NCBI GenBank assembly: GCA_020746835.1
Contig: JAGPNK010000009.1
Span: 992,001 to 1,056,000 of the forward strand
Length of the DNA stretch: 64,000 nucleotides
DNA from: Stachybotrys elegans
Taxonomy: Eukaryota > Ascomycota > Sordariomycetes > Hypocreales > Stachybotryaceae
Direction of reading: 5' to 3'
Shown: positions 11,604 to 23,598 of the stretch, piece by piece
Numbering within the stretch: the first letter of the stretch is position 1
How the letters are laid out: every line of letters begins with the position of its first letter
Made by a program: the position numbers and the translations under genes
The notes under the pieces: model-generated
Told to the model about the DNA's origin: nothing
Databases searched by the model: none
The model's input: the letters and a program-made list of their open reading frames with translations, nothing else

Positions 11604-13457
11604 ATGGAGACACAAACGGTTGAACCAGGTCGCACCGAAAGCATGAGCATGCCTGCAGGGCCAGCCGAGGCAAGCTCGTCGCGGGTGGCCAAGAAAGCCG
11701 CTGTCACCCCCAAAATGACGTTTCGCGAGCGTATCCTCCATCGCCTCCCTCACTATACCGGTCCCTACAACGTCGGCTACATGGACATCGAAGTCCCTGC
11801 GCGGGAACCACGACCCATATCGGACCTGAGACGAGACGGCAAACCGGTCCTGAGGCTCGACACAGTTCTCATGGCGATATACTATCCTTGCGACGTCCGT
11901 CGGGATCTAAAGTCCCCCGAGACCGCCCAGAATCTCCATCGTGTCAACTGGATGCCCCGACCACGAGTTGCCACTGCAAAGGGCTACGCCAAATTCCTCA
12001 ATGCTCCATCGCTGCCCGTCACAGCCTACCTGGCCTGTACTACTCTCTTCACCATGCTACCGGCGTTTCGAAATGCAAAGATAGCCGGTCACTGGCCTGA
12101 GGACATGCTCAAGGACAGCGGCCCCACGGGACAGCAAGCAAGACGGGAGGAGAGCGACCCAACGGATCGGCCTACGTTCCCAGTCATCATTTTCACTCAT
12201 GGTCTTGGAGGCTCCCGCTTGTGCTACAGCGCGATATGCGGCGAACTGGCCAGCTTCGGCTTCATCGTCGTCGCGCTGGAGCACAGAGACGGAAGCGGTG
12301 CGAGAACTCATGTGAGTCTGCCGAGCAACGTTGAAGCCAACGAGGTGGAGTCTTCGACGGCGGTATTCGTCTCCCATGAGGACGATGCCAAGGATAACAG
12401 CAACAAGAGGAAGGTCCGGAGGCGGCGCAAGAATAATGTCAACCCGTATTACGTGGTAGACTACATCTTACCAAAGGACAACGCGCAGGACACTTCACCC
12501 AACAACCCCCGTGGAGTGGATCACAAGTTGAGGTCGGCGCAGATTGAACTGCGGCTTCAGGAGATTAAGGAGGCGTACTATGTGCTTGAGCTTATCAACA
12601 GCGGCCGCGGCGAGGAGGTTGCCTCGATGAATCTACGTAAGAAGGGCAACGTCGGCTCCAGCTCTCTGGGTCTCAACGGTATCAAGTGGGACGATTGGAA
12701 GGGCAGGATGTTTATGAACAACATGACGATCATGGGCCACTCTTTCGGCGGAGCAACGACGGTGCAGCTATGTCGCGAACAGTCCCTGAAATGGATCGGG
12801 CAGGGCGTGGTTTTGGATGCTTGGGGACAAGGCACGCCGCCTGCCAACGACGAGACTGGTGGGCGGGTAAACAAGCCCATCATATCGATCGCGTCGGAGG
12901 CATTCATGCACTGGAAGGAAAACTTTGACCGCGTCTTGGAGTTTTGCGAGGAGGCGCGGGACAGCGGCCACCTGGCGTGGATGTTGACGATTGTCGGGTC
13001 TACGCATCTGTCCATGTCCGACTTTGCGGTGCTGTATCCGCACTGGCTATCTCTGCTGGCCAAGACCATGGTCAACCCCAAGCGAGCATTCTACCTGACG
13101 GTGGCGGCGTCGCTCGAGTTCCTCAAGCTGACGCTGCCCCCGGAGCAGACCAAGTACAACCAGTGGGTGGACGAGCAGCTGCTGCGGTCGGCGGAGCCGC
13201 CTCTGGAGCCCGAAGAGCCTCTGCGGCCGGACCACGCGCCGGACGACGAGCACGTTGCCGTGCGCCTCAAGATTCCCAACGAGTGGTCGGTGCGGGCTAG
13301 GATGTGGTTCCGGCGGCTGTGGCAACGCATAGTGTGTAGCGCGCATGAGGATGAGGAGTTTGGGAACGGGCTGCAGGACTTTGGTGAGGACGAGGAGATT
13401 TGGACGCACATGTGCCCCATGCGATCGCAGCTGGAGGAGTACTTGTCACGATACTAG
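11604..13457 (+). CDS. Platelet-activating-factor acetylhydrolase-like lipase
   Basis: Serine esterase of the PAF-AH (lp-PLA2 / PAFAH2) family, predicted to remove short or oxidised acyl chains from phospholipids. Single exon, 617 residues, longer than animal PAF-AH mainly through a charged insert (about 255-310, RKVRRRRKN) and a C-terminal extension. Alpha/beta-hydrolase marks: FTHGLGGSR (oxyanion turn), the family motif ALEHRDGSG, nucleophile elbow IMGHSFGGAT with Ser380, then VVLDAWG with the likely catalytic Asp, and GSTHLSMSD with the likely His. The polypeptide VGYMDIEVPAR and the segment around LMAIYYPCD are typical of the N-terminal half. No signal peptide, so probably cytosolic or membrane-associated. 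Physiological substrate unknown. Confidence 0.88.
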   Translation: METQTVEPGRTESMSMPAGPAEASSSRVAKKAAVTPKMTFRERILHRLPHYTGPYNVGYMDIEVPAREPRPISDLRRDGKPVLRLDTVLMAIYYPCDVRRDLKSPETAQNLHRVNWMPRPRVATAKGYAKFLNAPSLPVTAYLACTTLFTMLPAFRNAKIAGHWPEDMLKDSGPTGQQARREESDPTDRPTFPVIIFTHGLGGSRLCYSAICGELASFGFIVVALEHRDGSGARTHVSLPSNVEANEVESSTAVFVSHEDDAKDNSNKRKVRRRRKNNVNPYYVVDYILPKDNAQDTSPNNPRGVDHKLRSAQIELRLQEIKEAYYVLELINSGRGEEVASMNLRKKGNVGSSSLGLNGIKWDDWKGRMFMNNMTIMGHSFGGATTVQLCREQSLKWIGQGVVLDAWGQGTPPANDETGGRVNKPIISIASEAFMHWKENFDRVLEFCEEARDSGHLAWMLTIVGSTHLSMSDFAVLYPHWLSLLAKTMVNPKRAFYLTVAASLEFLKLTLPPEQTKYNQWVDEQLLRSAEPPLEPEEPLRPDHAPDDEHVAVRLKIPNEWSVRARMWFRRLWQRIVCSAHEDEEFGNGLQDFGEDEEIWTHMCPMRSQLEEYLSRY

Positions 13458-16400
13458 ACCAGGCGTTGGCAGGCGTTTACGGGGGTTGGTGTTGGGCTGG
13501 ATGGTTTGACTTTAGCCAGAGACTATGATACCATTTAATACAGAGTTAGCATGAAGGGTTTTATATTGAATGGATTTGCAGCTGTATCAGTAAATAGCCG
13601 CCGTGTACACAAGGACGGCAGTTGGAAGACGGGTGCTTTTGACACATGGAAGGATTGATCAACGGCATATAACAAGTAGATATAGAGACCTGCATTGTCT
13701 GACAGTCCCAGCTGGCTATGCGCATTGGAGATTGGACGTTGCCGATGAACTATATTGTCGAGATGCTATGGCAGGCCCCTCGGCTATTCCTGCACCCCGG
13801 TTTGAGGTAGATGAGGAAGAGGCAACCTTGCCTCATATCCTCCCCGCAGACAACAGCGTACCACCGATTTGTTCGGCCCCGCACCGATCGGCTGGCGTCT
13901 GGGGTTCGGCAAGCATTTGGTGCCTTTTTCTCATGTTCCGTAATATATTTGGCATAGTCGCCTACCCTGGATGTAGACTAGGTGAACCACGATATGCACA
14001 TTATGAGGTATGTTATATGGGTTGTCAACGACTCAAGGGCATCCGGATAATGTCAACCCAGGTCAGGCACCCACATATGCAGAGCGAAGATGTTGGCTCT
14101 GCCGGCAGCGAACAAGCCACCTCGGATGTTGGTTCGAGCGGGTGAGCATCGCAAGACGGGCTGATGCGGGGATCCGGGGCGAATGATTCCAGGACAGAAT
14201 CCGGATAGTGGATGGGTGCCCTTGGACTTCACGAATCGGCAACATTGTCGAAACGAAAGACGCGACGTTTTTTTTGTCATGCGGGGTACGAAATGACAAC
14301 GAGAGTGATGCATAGTATTATTGTGAAAGTGCCGCTACGGGGGGTAAGGTTTTTGGGCGTGGTCGAATACGACGTTCAGCTAAGAATAGTTGGGTGTATG
14401 CTGATCTATACCTATGTGGTTTCCCTTGGTATCCGTACTTACTGTGATACACGACTCATGGATGCTCACCACGAGCAAAAACATGACAGGAAGCGCCAAC
14501 ACCACAAGCAAACGGACGAGCGACGGGGATAACCACATGGCTGGCACATAGCGAAATGGCGAGCGGCGGGCGGGCTGGCCGTCGCAACGTGGAGTGAGTG
14601 GAGGCCAAGGGGGAAAGAAATGGAAATGAGCTCGCGGGCTGTTCCCGAGGAAAGGGTCTCGAATCGCCGTCCCATGGCAATAGCAGAGCGAAGTTATAAC
14701 CTGGCTGGGCCGGGGACCTTTGGAGTTGCGACTGTGGTTCGGGAGGCAACAAGCGATGCGGGAAGGCCAAAGCTAGGAGCGACATGGGGTAAGAATAATG
14801 TGTTTTACTAGATAATACTATTTTCCGCCTCAATATCTATTAATTTTATCTTGAGATTGAGTTGGACTGTGGCGTCAGCGTTATCCCCCCCCCCTCGGCC
14901 GTCTGCAAAACTTCCACTCAGCATCGCCGGCCTTTATCTCTCACTCTCTATGCTCTGCTCAATGGCCTCGGTTTGATTATGTAGCCCACATTGGCATGCA
15001 TTACTGTCAGTCCAATCATGGGTGCTGCCCGTTCCAAGACTTTTGCTCGGACGGTGGTGACCAGCCGCCGTGGTGGGACGTCTCCTCTCCTCCTCCCCTT
15101 ACCTCTCTCTCTGCTTCTTTGTCGCTGTTTCATTTCGTATTTCGATAAGCAACACCCTAAAAAAAAACAAAAAAAGAGGGAACAGTGAATGCAGGTTCAG
15201 AGCTCCCGTCAGTCCACTAGGAGGCTAGAACGCCAGGTGAGCAGGGGTGCAAGGGCAGCCACACTTCGTATTTGGAACGGAGCCAAGGCCTGACCTGCAT
15301 GAGAGTTCCGTTTTTTTCTTGGTCTCGCTCTGCAGCTCTCTCCTCTCCCTCGCGCTCTTTGCTCCCATGTGCGCGACTCTTTTCGTCGCTTCTCTGCTCC
15401 CGCACCGCCATTTCGGGGTCGTGATATCACTGCCCTCTCCGTCATATACTTGCCAAACTAAGCATCGTCCTGGTCGGCTATGTCGGGTGGGAGACGCTGT
15501 CAAGCCTGCAGCGACCGGGCGATGGGTAGCCGACGGTGGGGTGATGATGACGGTCCGTCCGCCTCTGCATTTCTCGCTCTCTGTGTCCGTCATGGTGTTG
15601 GGTTGGCTGTTGGACGACGGCTTTGGCAAACCATGGTTCGGGAATCAGGTTCCGCAGAGATGCATGGCTTCGCTTCGCTTCTCTCCCCAGGTCAGGCAGA
15701 AGGTGACGTGACAGGTCTGCCGGGTTTGGTTATGCCAGCCATGGATGCATCCTCGTCGTCTCTGTCGTCCTCGTATTCCTCAGCCCTGGACGGTGGGTGT
15801 GGAGGTTATCGTGATTCACTCCACTTTGTCACTTGCCCTAGTAGTTTCAGTGGAGGGGTACCTGGGCCGCCAGAAGGGCCGCCGCAACTTTGACGTTATG
15901 GGCCGTATCGGCACAGCTAGGGCAGGCCTGGCCAGCCAGCGCAGCGAGATGGATGCGGATGGCTGCAGCTGATGCCGCTCCCTTGTTTCTTTCTTTCTGG
16001 GTAAGTTCTTTCTTGTTTCTTTTTCTGCGTCTGATGTTGTAATAAGAAGACGATTCACTCCCCTCTGGCCAACTTGAATTACATTATCAAGGCCACACGC
16101 CCCCCCTTTCGCCTTTGCTTTTCTCTTTCCCTCCTCCTCTACAGTGCAGTATTACTTATTCACCTGCTCATCACCTCTGCTCCCTGCTGGTGGTTGACGG
16201 TGATCGACGGATACGTTCTGATGGCCTATCCCGCCTGCTGCTCCTAGCATCGACTTATCCGTCGTCAGTGCTTCCACCCGTAGCGCTGTAAATCTGAACT
16301 CTGCCGCCCGACGGAAACGGCTGGCTGCACAGCAAACCCAGTGGTTGAGCAACCACAATTTCACTCCCTTTCTCGTCTTACCACGAAGCCGTCATCCTGT

Positions 16401-16555
16401 CACCCTTGGCCAATCTCCGGATTCAATCTTTCTTCTTCTTCTTCTTCTCCTTCTTTTCTTCTTCTCTCCTTCCACCTCAGGTTATTGCTCCAACCTGACT
16501 GGTGCCCACTCATCACTTACACAGCGACTCTCGTTTGTCCTCCAACTCGCCCATC
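13458..16555. other. 3.1-kb intergenic region, pyrimidine-rich toward its right end
   Basis: Nothing protein-like is supported. From about 14,900 onward the + strand is strongly CT-rich, with a CTT/TTC run at about 16,428-16,470 directly before the ATG at 16,556. This looks like a long promoter plus 5' leader for the downstream gene. No hairpin-terminated RNA gene or tRNA was found by eye. Confidence 0.5.
16428..16470 (+). repeat. CTT/TTC microsatellite in a gene leader
   Basis: Imperfect run of TTC/CTT triplets in the presumed 5' UTR, about 90 bp before the start codon at 16,556. Common in fungal leaders; function not implied. Confidence 0.7.
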
Positions 16556-19443
16556 ATGACAAACACCCAAATCGCCCGCGGAGCCAGGTCGAACAGCCTG
16601 CAGCGCATGCTCGAGCTGGAGAAGCAGGTCATGGTAGGTGCCACCCGATTCTATCCAATCTGTCCAATTCATCGCCAACACACGTTTGCCTCTAGAACCA
16701 GCGCATGCAGTCTCTCCCGCCAGACACAAGCAGGCCGTCATCCTCGCGATCTGGCAAACCCGCCTCCCAGACAGACAGTGCGCCCCAGACACCCGTTGAA
16801 GAGACATCTCGTGGTCGCCCGAGACGTCCCAGCACCTCCCGACCCCCTCCTCTCGTCATCAACTCCAGCCATCCTCGCCTCAATCCCAGCGAGGACAGCA
16901 AGAGCCCTCCAGCTCGCACCCCCCGAGAGACTCCCTTTGTCACCGTCCTCTCAGAGAAACCCAGTCCCAAGGTTGTCGCTTTCCAGTTCCCCCCCGAGGT
17001 AGAGGATCGCAAGGCTCTCTGCCAGTCCCCCACATGGGAAGCCTACGGGCGGAACAAGAGGGAGAAGAAGGAGCGCAGGGAGGACCAGAGGGAGAAGAAG
17101 AGGGAGGAGAAGCGCGAGGAAAAGAAGACACAGGAACACAAGAGGCGCCTCACCAAGCCTCCTCCCACCCATCAGAACCCGCACATGGTCTACATGCATG
17201 GCGCCTCCGCAGTGCCCGTGAGCCCCAAGCAACGCTCCCGCTCTGCTAGCGCTGTTGGCGGCGAGGCCCCCCTCGACAAAGACTCCAGCGGACGCGCTCC
17301 CCGAAGCCGGAGCCGCACCGGCTCCTTCACCTCGCTCCTGAGATCTTTCGAGGTGCGGCGGAACTCGGTCGACCACGCCCGAGACAATGGCTTCATCGGT
17401 GGCATCAAGCTGGAGCAGAAGAAGCACGAGGCCGAGCAGAAGGCCATCGACGCCGACCTCAAGGCCATCGAGGCCAACATCCACCCTGCCTTGCGTCAGA
17501 GCAAGCCCAATTCCCGCACCTCATCCCCCCTCCGAAGCCCGGCCTTCGCCAAAGCAGCCGCCGAGGACCCCAACCAGAAGCATTACCCGCCCATCACCAG
17601 GCAGCCCATCAGCCCCAAGAACCGATCCTTCTCCTTCTCCAGCCAGACGAGCCGGGCTGAGCTGACCACCATGGACAAGCTGCGGGCCTGTGTTGGCCTC
17701 AAGCCTGGTACCAAGGATGACAAAACCCCTCTTGCCACACCCAAGAGCGAGCAAGCGAAACGGCCTCACGTTTCCAATGGCTCACCTCTGGTCCCTCAGA
17801 GCAGCCATGATCCTGTCAGGAGGTTGGCCCATGCCAAGGTTCCTTCGACATCTGCTATTCCCACACCTCCGAAACCGATAGCGGCGCAGCAAGTTGTCAA
17901 GAAGACGAGCCTTCCCAACGAGTTTCCTGGCGTTGAACCGCTCAGGCTTCGCAATCGTCCTGGAGCCGATGAGGCCCAGCCCCGAACGCTGCATCACGTA
18001 TCACCTACGCTCGAGGACAAGGTCAGGACACAGGATATCAGGCAGCAGCCAAGGGATATTACTGTGGACTCGGCCAAGAGCAATGCTTTTGCATCATGGA
18101 GCCCACAGCCATCTCCCAGTCTGGTCCCCCCGCCGTTGGAGCCACCGAAGCGAAGTTCCAGGCGAAAGTCCAGGCTTCTGGACGCTGAGCAGATGCCCTC
18201 ATCCCCTGTATCGAGCATGCCAAAGGCTCAGGATGCCCAGCCGGCTTGGCTGGAGCAACACGATGATTACTTCAGCTCCTTCAACCGTCCGTACACGCCG
18301 CCCACGCTGGAGCTCCGCGGCCCTGCCAACGACGCCAGGGCTGTGCGCGAGGTACACAGGTTTGAAGACACAACCGACTCGGAATCACAGCATTCCAAGA
18401 AGCGGACCATCAAGAGTGCCGCCAAAGCGGCCTTCCGGTTCGCCGGCTCACCCACCGAACATCCACCCAGGATGTCCTCGACCCCCGTGGGAACCAAGAA
18501 GCTGAGCCAAGTTCCCGACATGCGAGCCGAGATTATGATCCAGCCGCGCCTGAACCTCAGTGCCACCGACGACTCCTACTCCGAGGCGTCTCGTTACTCT
18601 ACTGACCTGAGCACACCAAACTCGTCTCAGCCCAGTTCGGAGCAGGACCTATCTCGCCCTCTCCAGAAGCCGCCAGCCATCCGGGGCGATGCTCCCGCTA
18701 GCCCCACCACCACCATCGCCAGCGAGTATCAGAAGCTGACCAAGGACATCGACTTCGAAGACGACTTCAACATGCAGGCGATCCAGGCCGCGGCCGAAAA
18801 GGTCCGGTCCAGCATGGAGCGTCGTAGCCGTCCGGACCTGCGTGGTAACTCAATCCGACCCGACCTGCTCGCCAACGCGCCCCCGCTGCCCAAGCCCAAG
18901 CAGCCGTGGAAGTCCAAGGAGAAGCTTCGAGGACAGATTCCTACTCCGCCCGAGTCGGAGTCGGACGACGCCCCCAAGTACCCTCTGCCCGTCCGCCCTG
19001 GCACGGCGCCTTCGGCCTCCAAGTCGACCACGAGCCTTCACAACAGCCGCCGACCTCCCCCTTCGCCCCTCACCGCAGCTCCCATATCCTCCAAGACGAC
19101 GCCGGACAAGCTCCCCACGCCACCACCACAGCAGTCGTCGAGGCTCAGTCCCAAACCCCGTGACGCACCTGCAAGCCCGCTGCGCCCGGTGGGAGCCAGC
19201 AAAGTGGGCGACCAGGTTGCCAAGATGTTCGTCGAGTGCTGCTCATGCCGGTACTACCATGACATGCCGAGCCGGCTGTACGAGGCCATGGTGCACCCGG
19301 ACACGGTGCTCGACGCCAAGGACAGCATGTTTGCTGGGTCGCTCTCGATGACGGTCAAGTGCCCCTGGTGCCGGCATGAGATGAGCACCAAGTGCTGCGC
19401 CGGGCTGGCTGCCATGGTGCACGTAAAGGAGAGGCTGCACTAA
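16556..19443 (+). CDS. Large disordered protein with C-terminal CxxC..CxxC module, function unknown
   Basis: Two exons (16556-16633, 16696-19443) encode about 941 residues. Exon 1 gives a short helix-like start (RMLELEKQVM). Most of the protein is Ser/Pro/Lys-rich and probably unstructured, with a very charged coiled segment at about 138-175 (repeats of REEKREEKK type) and many SP/TP sites. The conserved part is the last 75 residues: VECCSCRYYHDMPSRLYEAM, then about 40 residues on KCPWCRHEMSTKCC, ending MVHVKERLH. Two CxxC pairs plus a nearby His suggest a zinc-ribbon or treble-clef fold. I recognise this C-terminal pattern from uncharacterised proteins of other filamentous ascomycetes; the role is unknown. 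Start choice follows the in-frame exon 1 and the clean intron (GTAGGT..CTAG). Confidence 0.82.
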
Positions 19444-19734
19444 AGACAAAGAGTATAATGATGAAAATTTACGTTTTGATGCCGTATGATGATTTACGAG
19501 TTGCTGCAACGTTGAGGAGTTTCTGGAAAGGGGGGCCAAGAGCCGCATTCATTCTCTATTGGGGTTTCTTTTCTGTCTCCAACCATGTACTGTATGTCAT
19601 ATGCTATAGTAATACCTAGTCCTTGAAAGAACCGCAGCGCGGACCAGCCTGGCTTGATTATTGTCCATCAATTCTACTCGGTGAAATATGGAAGAGAGGA
19701 GCCCTTCCCCTTCCTTCCCTTCCACAGCAGCATG

Positions 19735-20823
19735 TCACAGCAGCCCTGGATACGCACTCAACGCAACCTGCCCTCCCGTATGGCAGAAGAGCACATTCGC
19801 GCCTGCGAAGCCGCCCTCTCGCGCAACATGGAGTAGCCCCGTAAATGTCTTTCCAGTGTAGACGGGGTCGAGCAGGATGCCTTCAGTGCGGGCGAGTTCC
19901 TTGACGCCCTCGACGGTTTGGTCGTCGAGGACGCCGTAGGCTGGCCCCGCAAACCTGCTGTTGATTTCGAAGTCGTCCTGCGTGATGTCCTCCTCGCGCA
20001 GACCAATCTTGGCTGCCGTGGCGCGCGCAATCCCCAGCACGAGCTCGACTTGCTTGGATTCCCCGTCTGGAGAGTGGGAGGGGTTGATGACGGAGAAGCC
20101 GAGGAGGCGCTTCTTTGCCGGGAGCAGCCCGGTCTTCTCGGCGAGCTTGAAGCCCGCGACCATGCCGCCGAGTGTGGAGCCGGATCCCACCGTGGTGACA
20201 ACGACGTCGAAGGTTACGCCCAGCGCGCTCTCCTGCTCCAGGAGCTCAAAGGCCCAGCGCGCATAGCCCAGACCGCCGAAGGGATGAGTACTGGCGCCGC
20301 TAGGGATCAGGTATGGCTTGCGGCCTCGCTTCTTGAGCTCCTCAGCCGCCGTGTCAAGGCTGACGCCTGCAGGGAAGGTCTCAGCGCCGAGGATGCTGTT
20401 CAGCTGAACGTTGCCTGCGTAGGCGTACTCTTTGTCCTCGACTGGGAAAGCGTCACGAGGGCACAAGGCAGTCTGATGGCAGACGATTGAGCGGCTATTT
20501 CAAACAGGAGGCAGTAAACCAACCTTGAGGCCCAGGCGGGCGGCGGCGGCGGCCGTCTGGCGCATGTGGTTCGACTGGACGCCGCCCGTGGTGAGGAGGG
20601 TGTCGGCGCCTTGGGCGAGGGCGTCGGCCAGGACGTATTCGAGCTTGCGGACCTTGTTGCCGCCAAAGGCGAGGCCCGAGTTGCAGTCATCGCGCTTGAT
20701 CCATACCGAGGCGGGGGAGGGCAGGACGGCGGCGAGTCTGTCAAGGCGCTCGATGTGGGAAGGGTGAGGGAAGAGCAGCTGGGTGCGAGGGATATCGCGA
20801 AAGGGGTCAGGGAGGTGAACCAT
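19735..20823 (-). CDS. PLP enzyme of the ACC deaminase / D-cysteine desulfhydrase family (desulfhydrase-like residues)
   Basis: Fold-type II PLP enzyme, 345 residues from two exons (20823-20524, 20472-19735). Members either open 1-aminocyclopropane-1-carboxylate to 2-oxobutyrate and ammonia, or split D-cysteine to pyruvate, H2S and ammonia. Visible marks: [18 protein letters not shown] with Lys57 as Schiff-base lysine, [10 protein letters not shown], the phosphate loop [19 protein letters not shown] and [12 protein letters not shown]. Known ACC deaminases have Glu and Leu where this protein has Thr306 (VYTGK) and Thr332 (HTGG). Ser/Thr at these places is the D-cysteine desulfhydrase state, so annotation as ACC deaminase on overall similarity alone would probably mislead. 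Divergent from the Zn2Cys6 gene about 1 kb away; co-regulation is possible but untested. Confidence 0.88.
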
Positions 20824-21885
20824 GGCCAAGGGACTGCCGGCGGCTGTTGGCAATTTTCTTTTACTTTGAGTTGATTTTGTATTGTATTTATTGTTCCTTG
20901 GAAGAGGAGGGATGTAGTGAGATGATGCCAGAGTCTGCTGACATATGTATCTTGCGATGGTGGGACCTCGACTCCGTCTGCATCCTGAGGAGGGATTGGT
21001 AAGCAAAGGATGAAGGAGAAAGGGAGGGAGATGGATGGGATGATGTTGATTTACTTGGCGAAGAGGATGAAGTTTGCAAGGGTTTGAGGATTGGGTGGAC
21101 ACGACGCTCGCCCGTCGCACAAATGACGACCTGCCCAGGGTGGATGCGTGGCACGAATATGAGAACGCGTATGTTGAGAGACAGCGTCGTCTCTATGGCA
21201 ATTGGGGAATGCTAGACAAGAAAGACGGTACAGGGAGCAACGTATAAGGCTGTGCGTATAGCAATTAATGTCGCAAGAGGATGTCCATGTTTTCTGACCG
21301 AGCTGATGCCAAGACGCAGATCAGCGTTGCCCGAATCCCCAGAGAGGCGCAATACGGCGACCATAAACAACCTAAACTACCTATGTATCTATGTATCCAT
21401 ACGTGCTATAATTGCCAGGGACCCAGCTTGCAAGGTTGCACAGACAAGGGAGTCCGTAGATATTTGCAGTTGCTCGACAGCATGACTGCCTGCGTACATG
21501 CAGATGATACACGGGTATTCACAGCAAAGTCTCAATACGAAATGAGGCACCAGGCAGAGGCAGGATGCAGATGCAAACTACCTAACCTACCTACCACATG
21601 CATCATATGCCGAACACCTAAGTACCAAGGGCGATGGGGATCCTGTTTATATATTTGCATTGATGTTTATATTTTTATCTTTATTCCCACTTGACACCCG
21701 GCTAGTCCCCATAAGTTCCTCCCATTCGACGCTCCTTCGGTGACGACCCGAACCGCCAGCAACCCTCCCTCTCTATTCCACTAATAATTGCCATCCATGC
21801 AACACATCCCTCACCACACCACATACCACGTCTCGGCATACACGAATATTTTACGCCCATTGCATCATACCCGTCGCCCGCAGCC
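20824..21885. other. Divergent promoter region, PLP enzyme / Zn2Cys6 factor
   Basis: One kilobase between head-to-head genes. Contains several short CTACCT / CCTACC motifs (about 21,366-21,380 and 21,579-21,597). The open frame at 20,500-21,120 (-) is the leader of the PLP gene, not a separate gene. Confidence 0.5.
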
Positions 21886-23598
21886 ATGGTGGGAATCCCC
21901 AAAACCAAACGGTGCCAGCGCTGCAAGCATCGCAAGATCAAGGTCCGTCTCCCGCAATCACCTGCATCTCAATCGACTTCTTCCTCTGACTGACAAACCC
22001 CCTTCTGCCAGTGCGATGAGAAGTGGCCGTCCTGCACGCCCTGCTTCAAGGCCAGAGCACAATGCTCCGGGCCGCCTCAGGACCACAAGTTTGTCCACAA
22101 TGGCCGCCATGCCAAGGGCGGCAACACCGCCTTTGACGCCCGCTCCTCCTCCTCGTCCACCTCCCACCCTACCGCTTTTGATCTCATCAGCGTCAGCGTC
22201 CAGACAGCCCCCGGTGGCGAGGCATACGGGTGCTACTCCATGCCCTCGGCGCCTCGTCCCCTTCCTACCACCTTGGCCGACCGCGTCGCTGCCCGCCTCA
22301 TCGGCCACCTTGACCGGGACCCCTTCCGTGACCTGCTGCTCAACATGTCCTACTTCAAGTACCTGCCCAACCGTCTCAACGAGAACGTCGCTCTGCGCGA
22401 TTGCGTCGCCGTCTTCATCTCGGCCTGGGCCAACTTCCGCCGCCGTCTGCCCCCGGACCGCCTCGTCGACGGCCAGGCCTACGGGAAGGCCCTGAGGAGC
22501 CTCCAGCGCGTCCTCGATGGCAAGCAGCAACTCGACCCCGAGACCCTGGCTGCCATCATCGTCCTGGAGCGCAGCGACGCCTTCTTCAACCTGCCAAATC
22601 CGACCTTTCACACGGTGCACGCCCGCGGCATCCAGACGCTGATGCTCAAGAGGGGTCCGCCCCCTGTCCACGGTAGCAGTGAGCTTGATGCCATCTTGAC
22701 GCTCGAGGCTCAAGTCGCCCTGGTGAGCACTACACACACACAGACACCCACTGACTCCACCCACACTCTAACATTTCCTGTCTCTCAGCTCCCCCTCTGG
22801 CTTGTCGAAGGCGGCTACAACTTTTTTGAGGAGCCTCCGTGGCATGCCACCATTCAGCGCGCTCACGAGATCATCAAGCACCTCAACCCCGGATTCGAGA
22901 GCGCGTACGAGCTCGACCAGCTGTACCGCCAGTGGCCGCACTTGGCCCGGGAGCTGCGGTCCATCTACACGAACCCTGACAAGACATCGGGTCTCGGCGA
23001 GGCAATCGACATTCGCTCGCGTGTGGTCGCCATCGAGCTCCGAGTCCAGTCCATCGAGCAGGAGATCATCGTTGAGGGCCGCAAGCGAGGCGTATTTCAA
23101 GAAATTCCCAGTCCGGCCACCCGCCTTGGTATGCAGGCCACCTTTACCTACACAAAGGTCGACTTTGCCCAGCTGTACCTGGGCGTCATGATGCTGCGCA
23201 TGGTCCTCTTTCGCATGCTATATGACCTGTCAGTCTTCGTCGACGAGCCTGACCCTAGCTACATTGAGGCCTACGAAGCCCTGTGCGCCAAATCCAGACT
23301 CAGCATTCCATACGCGCGCAGACTAGGGCCGATGGCTGCCATGATGTTCCATGCCATCTGGGTAGTCTCATTTGAGGGGGCCCACGGTGCTGACAGGGAG
23401 GACATGCTGGATTTCATCACGGAGACGGATGCGTATAGGCAGGTCCTCCCCAAGGACAGAGCCGACTTGGAGAAGCACATCATCAAGACAGCTCGTACAT
23501 TGATTGGGAGCATCGGCCTGGACCCAGAGCCGTCCTCCAAGTCGCGCCGCGTGCCTTGCATAGCCCGTTTCCAAGTTCACCACCATGATAAGGAGTGA
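21886..23598 (+). CDS. Zn2Cys6 transcription factor
   Basis: Fungal zinc binuclear cluster regulator, nuclear, about 525 residues from three exons (21886-21942, 22012-22722, 22789-23598). The DNA-binding motif begins at residue 10: CQRCKHRKIKC, then DEKWPSC, TPC and FKARAQC, giving C-x2-C-x6-C-x6-C-x2-C-x6-C. The first intron falls inside the motif, between KIK and CDE. The remaining 470 residues lack a strong fungal_trans signature but are helical, as in smaller members of the class. The second intron (22723-22788) is 66 bp, in frame and stop-free, so its retention would add 22 residues; its GTGAGC donor, CTAAC branch site and CAG acceptor argue that it is real. Target genes unknown; the divergent PLP enzyme is the obvious candidate. 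Confidence 0.9.

Noticed and set aside
13603..14145. 180-residue open frame downstream of the PAF-AH-like gene
   Set aside because: Composition and start context do not resemble a fungal protein; no similarity recognised.
15247..15893. Overlapping open frames in the pyrimidine-rich spacer
   Set aside because: Low-complexity Ser/Leu/Pro translation of CT-rich DNA in several frames at once; treated as promoter and leader.
20500..21120. 206-residue frame extending the PLP enzyme upstream
   Set aside because: Upstream part is Ser/Pro/His-rich leader sequence; the family starts near [10 protein letters not shown] at 20,823, and the 3' part of this frame reads into the intron.
22723..22788. In-frame 22-residue insertion in the Zn2Cys6 protein
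   Set aside because: Has a good donor, branch site and acceptor and encodes a Thr-rich low-complexity segment, so read as an intron.
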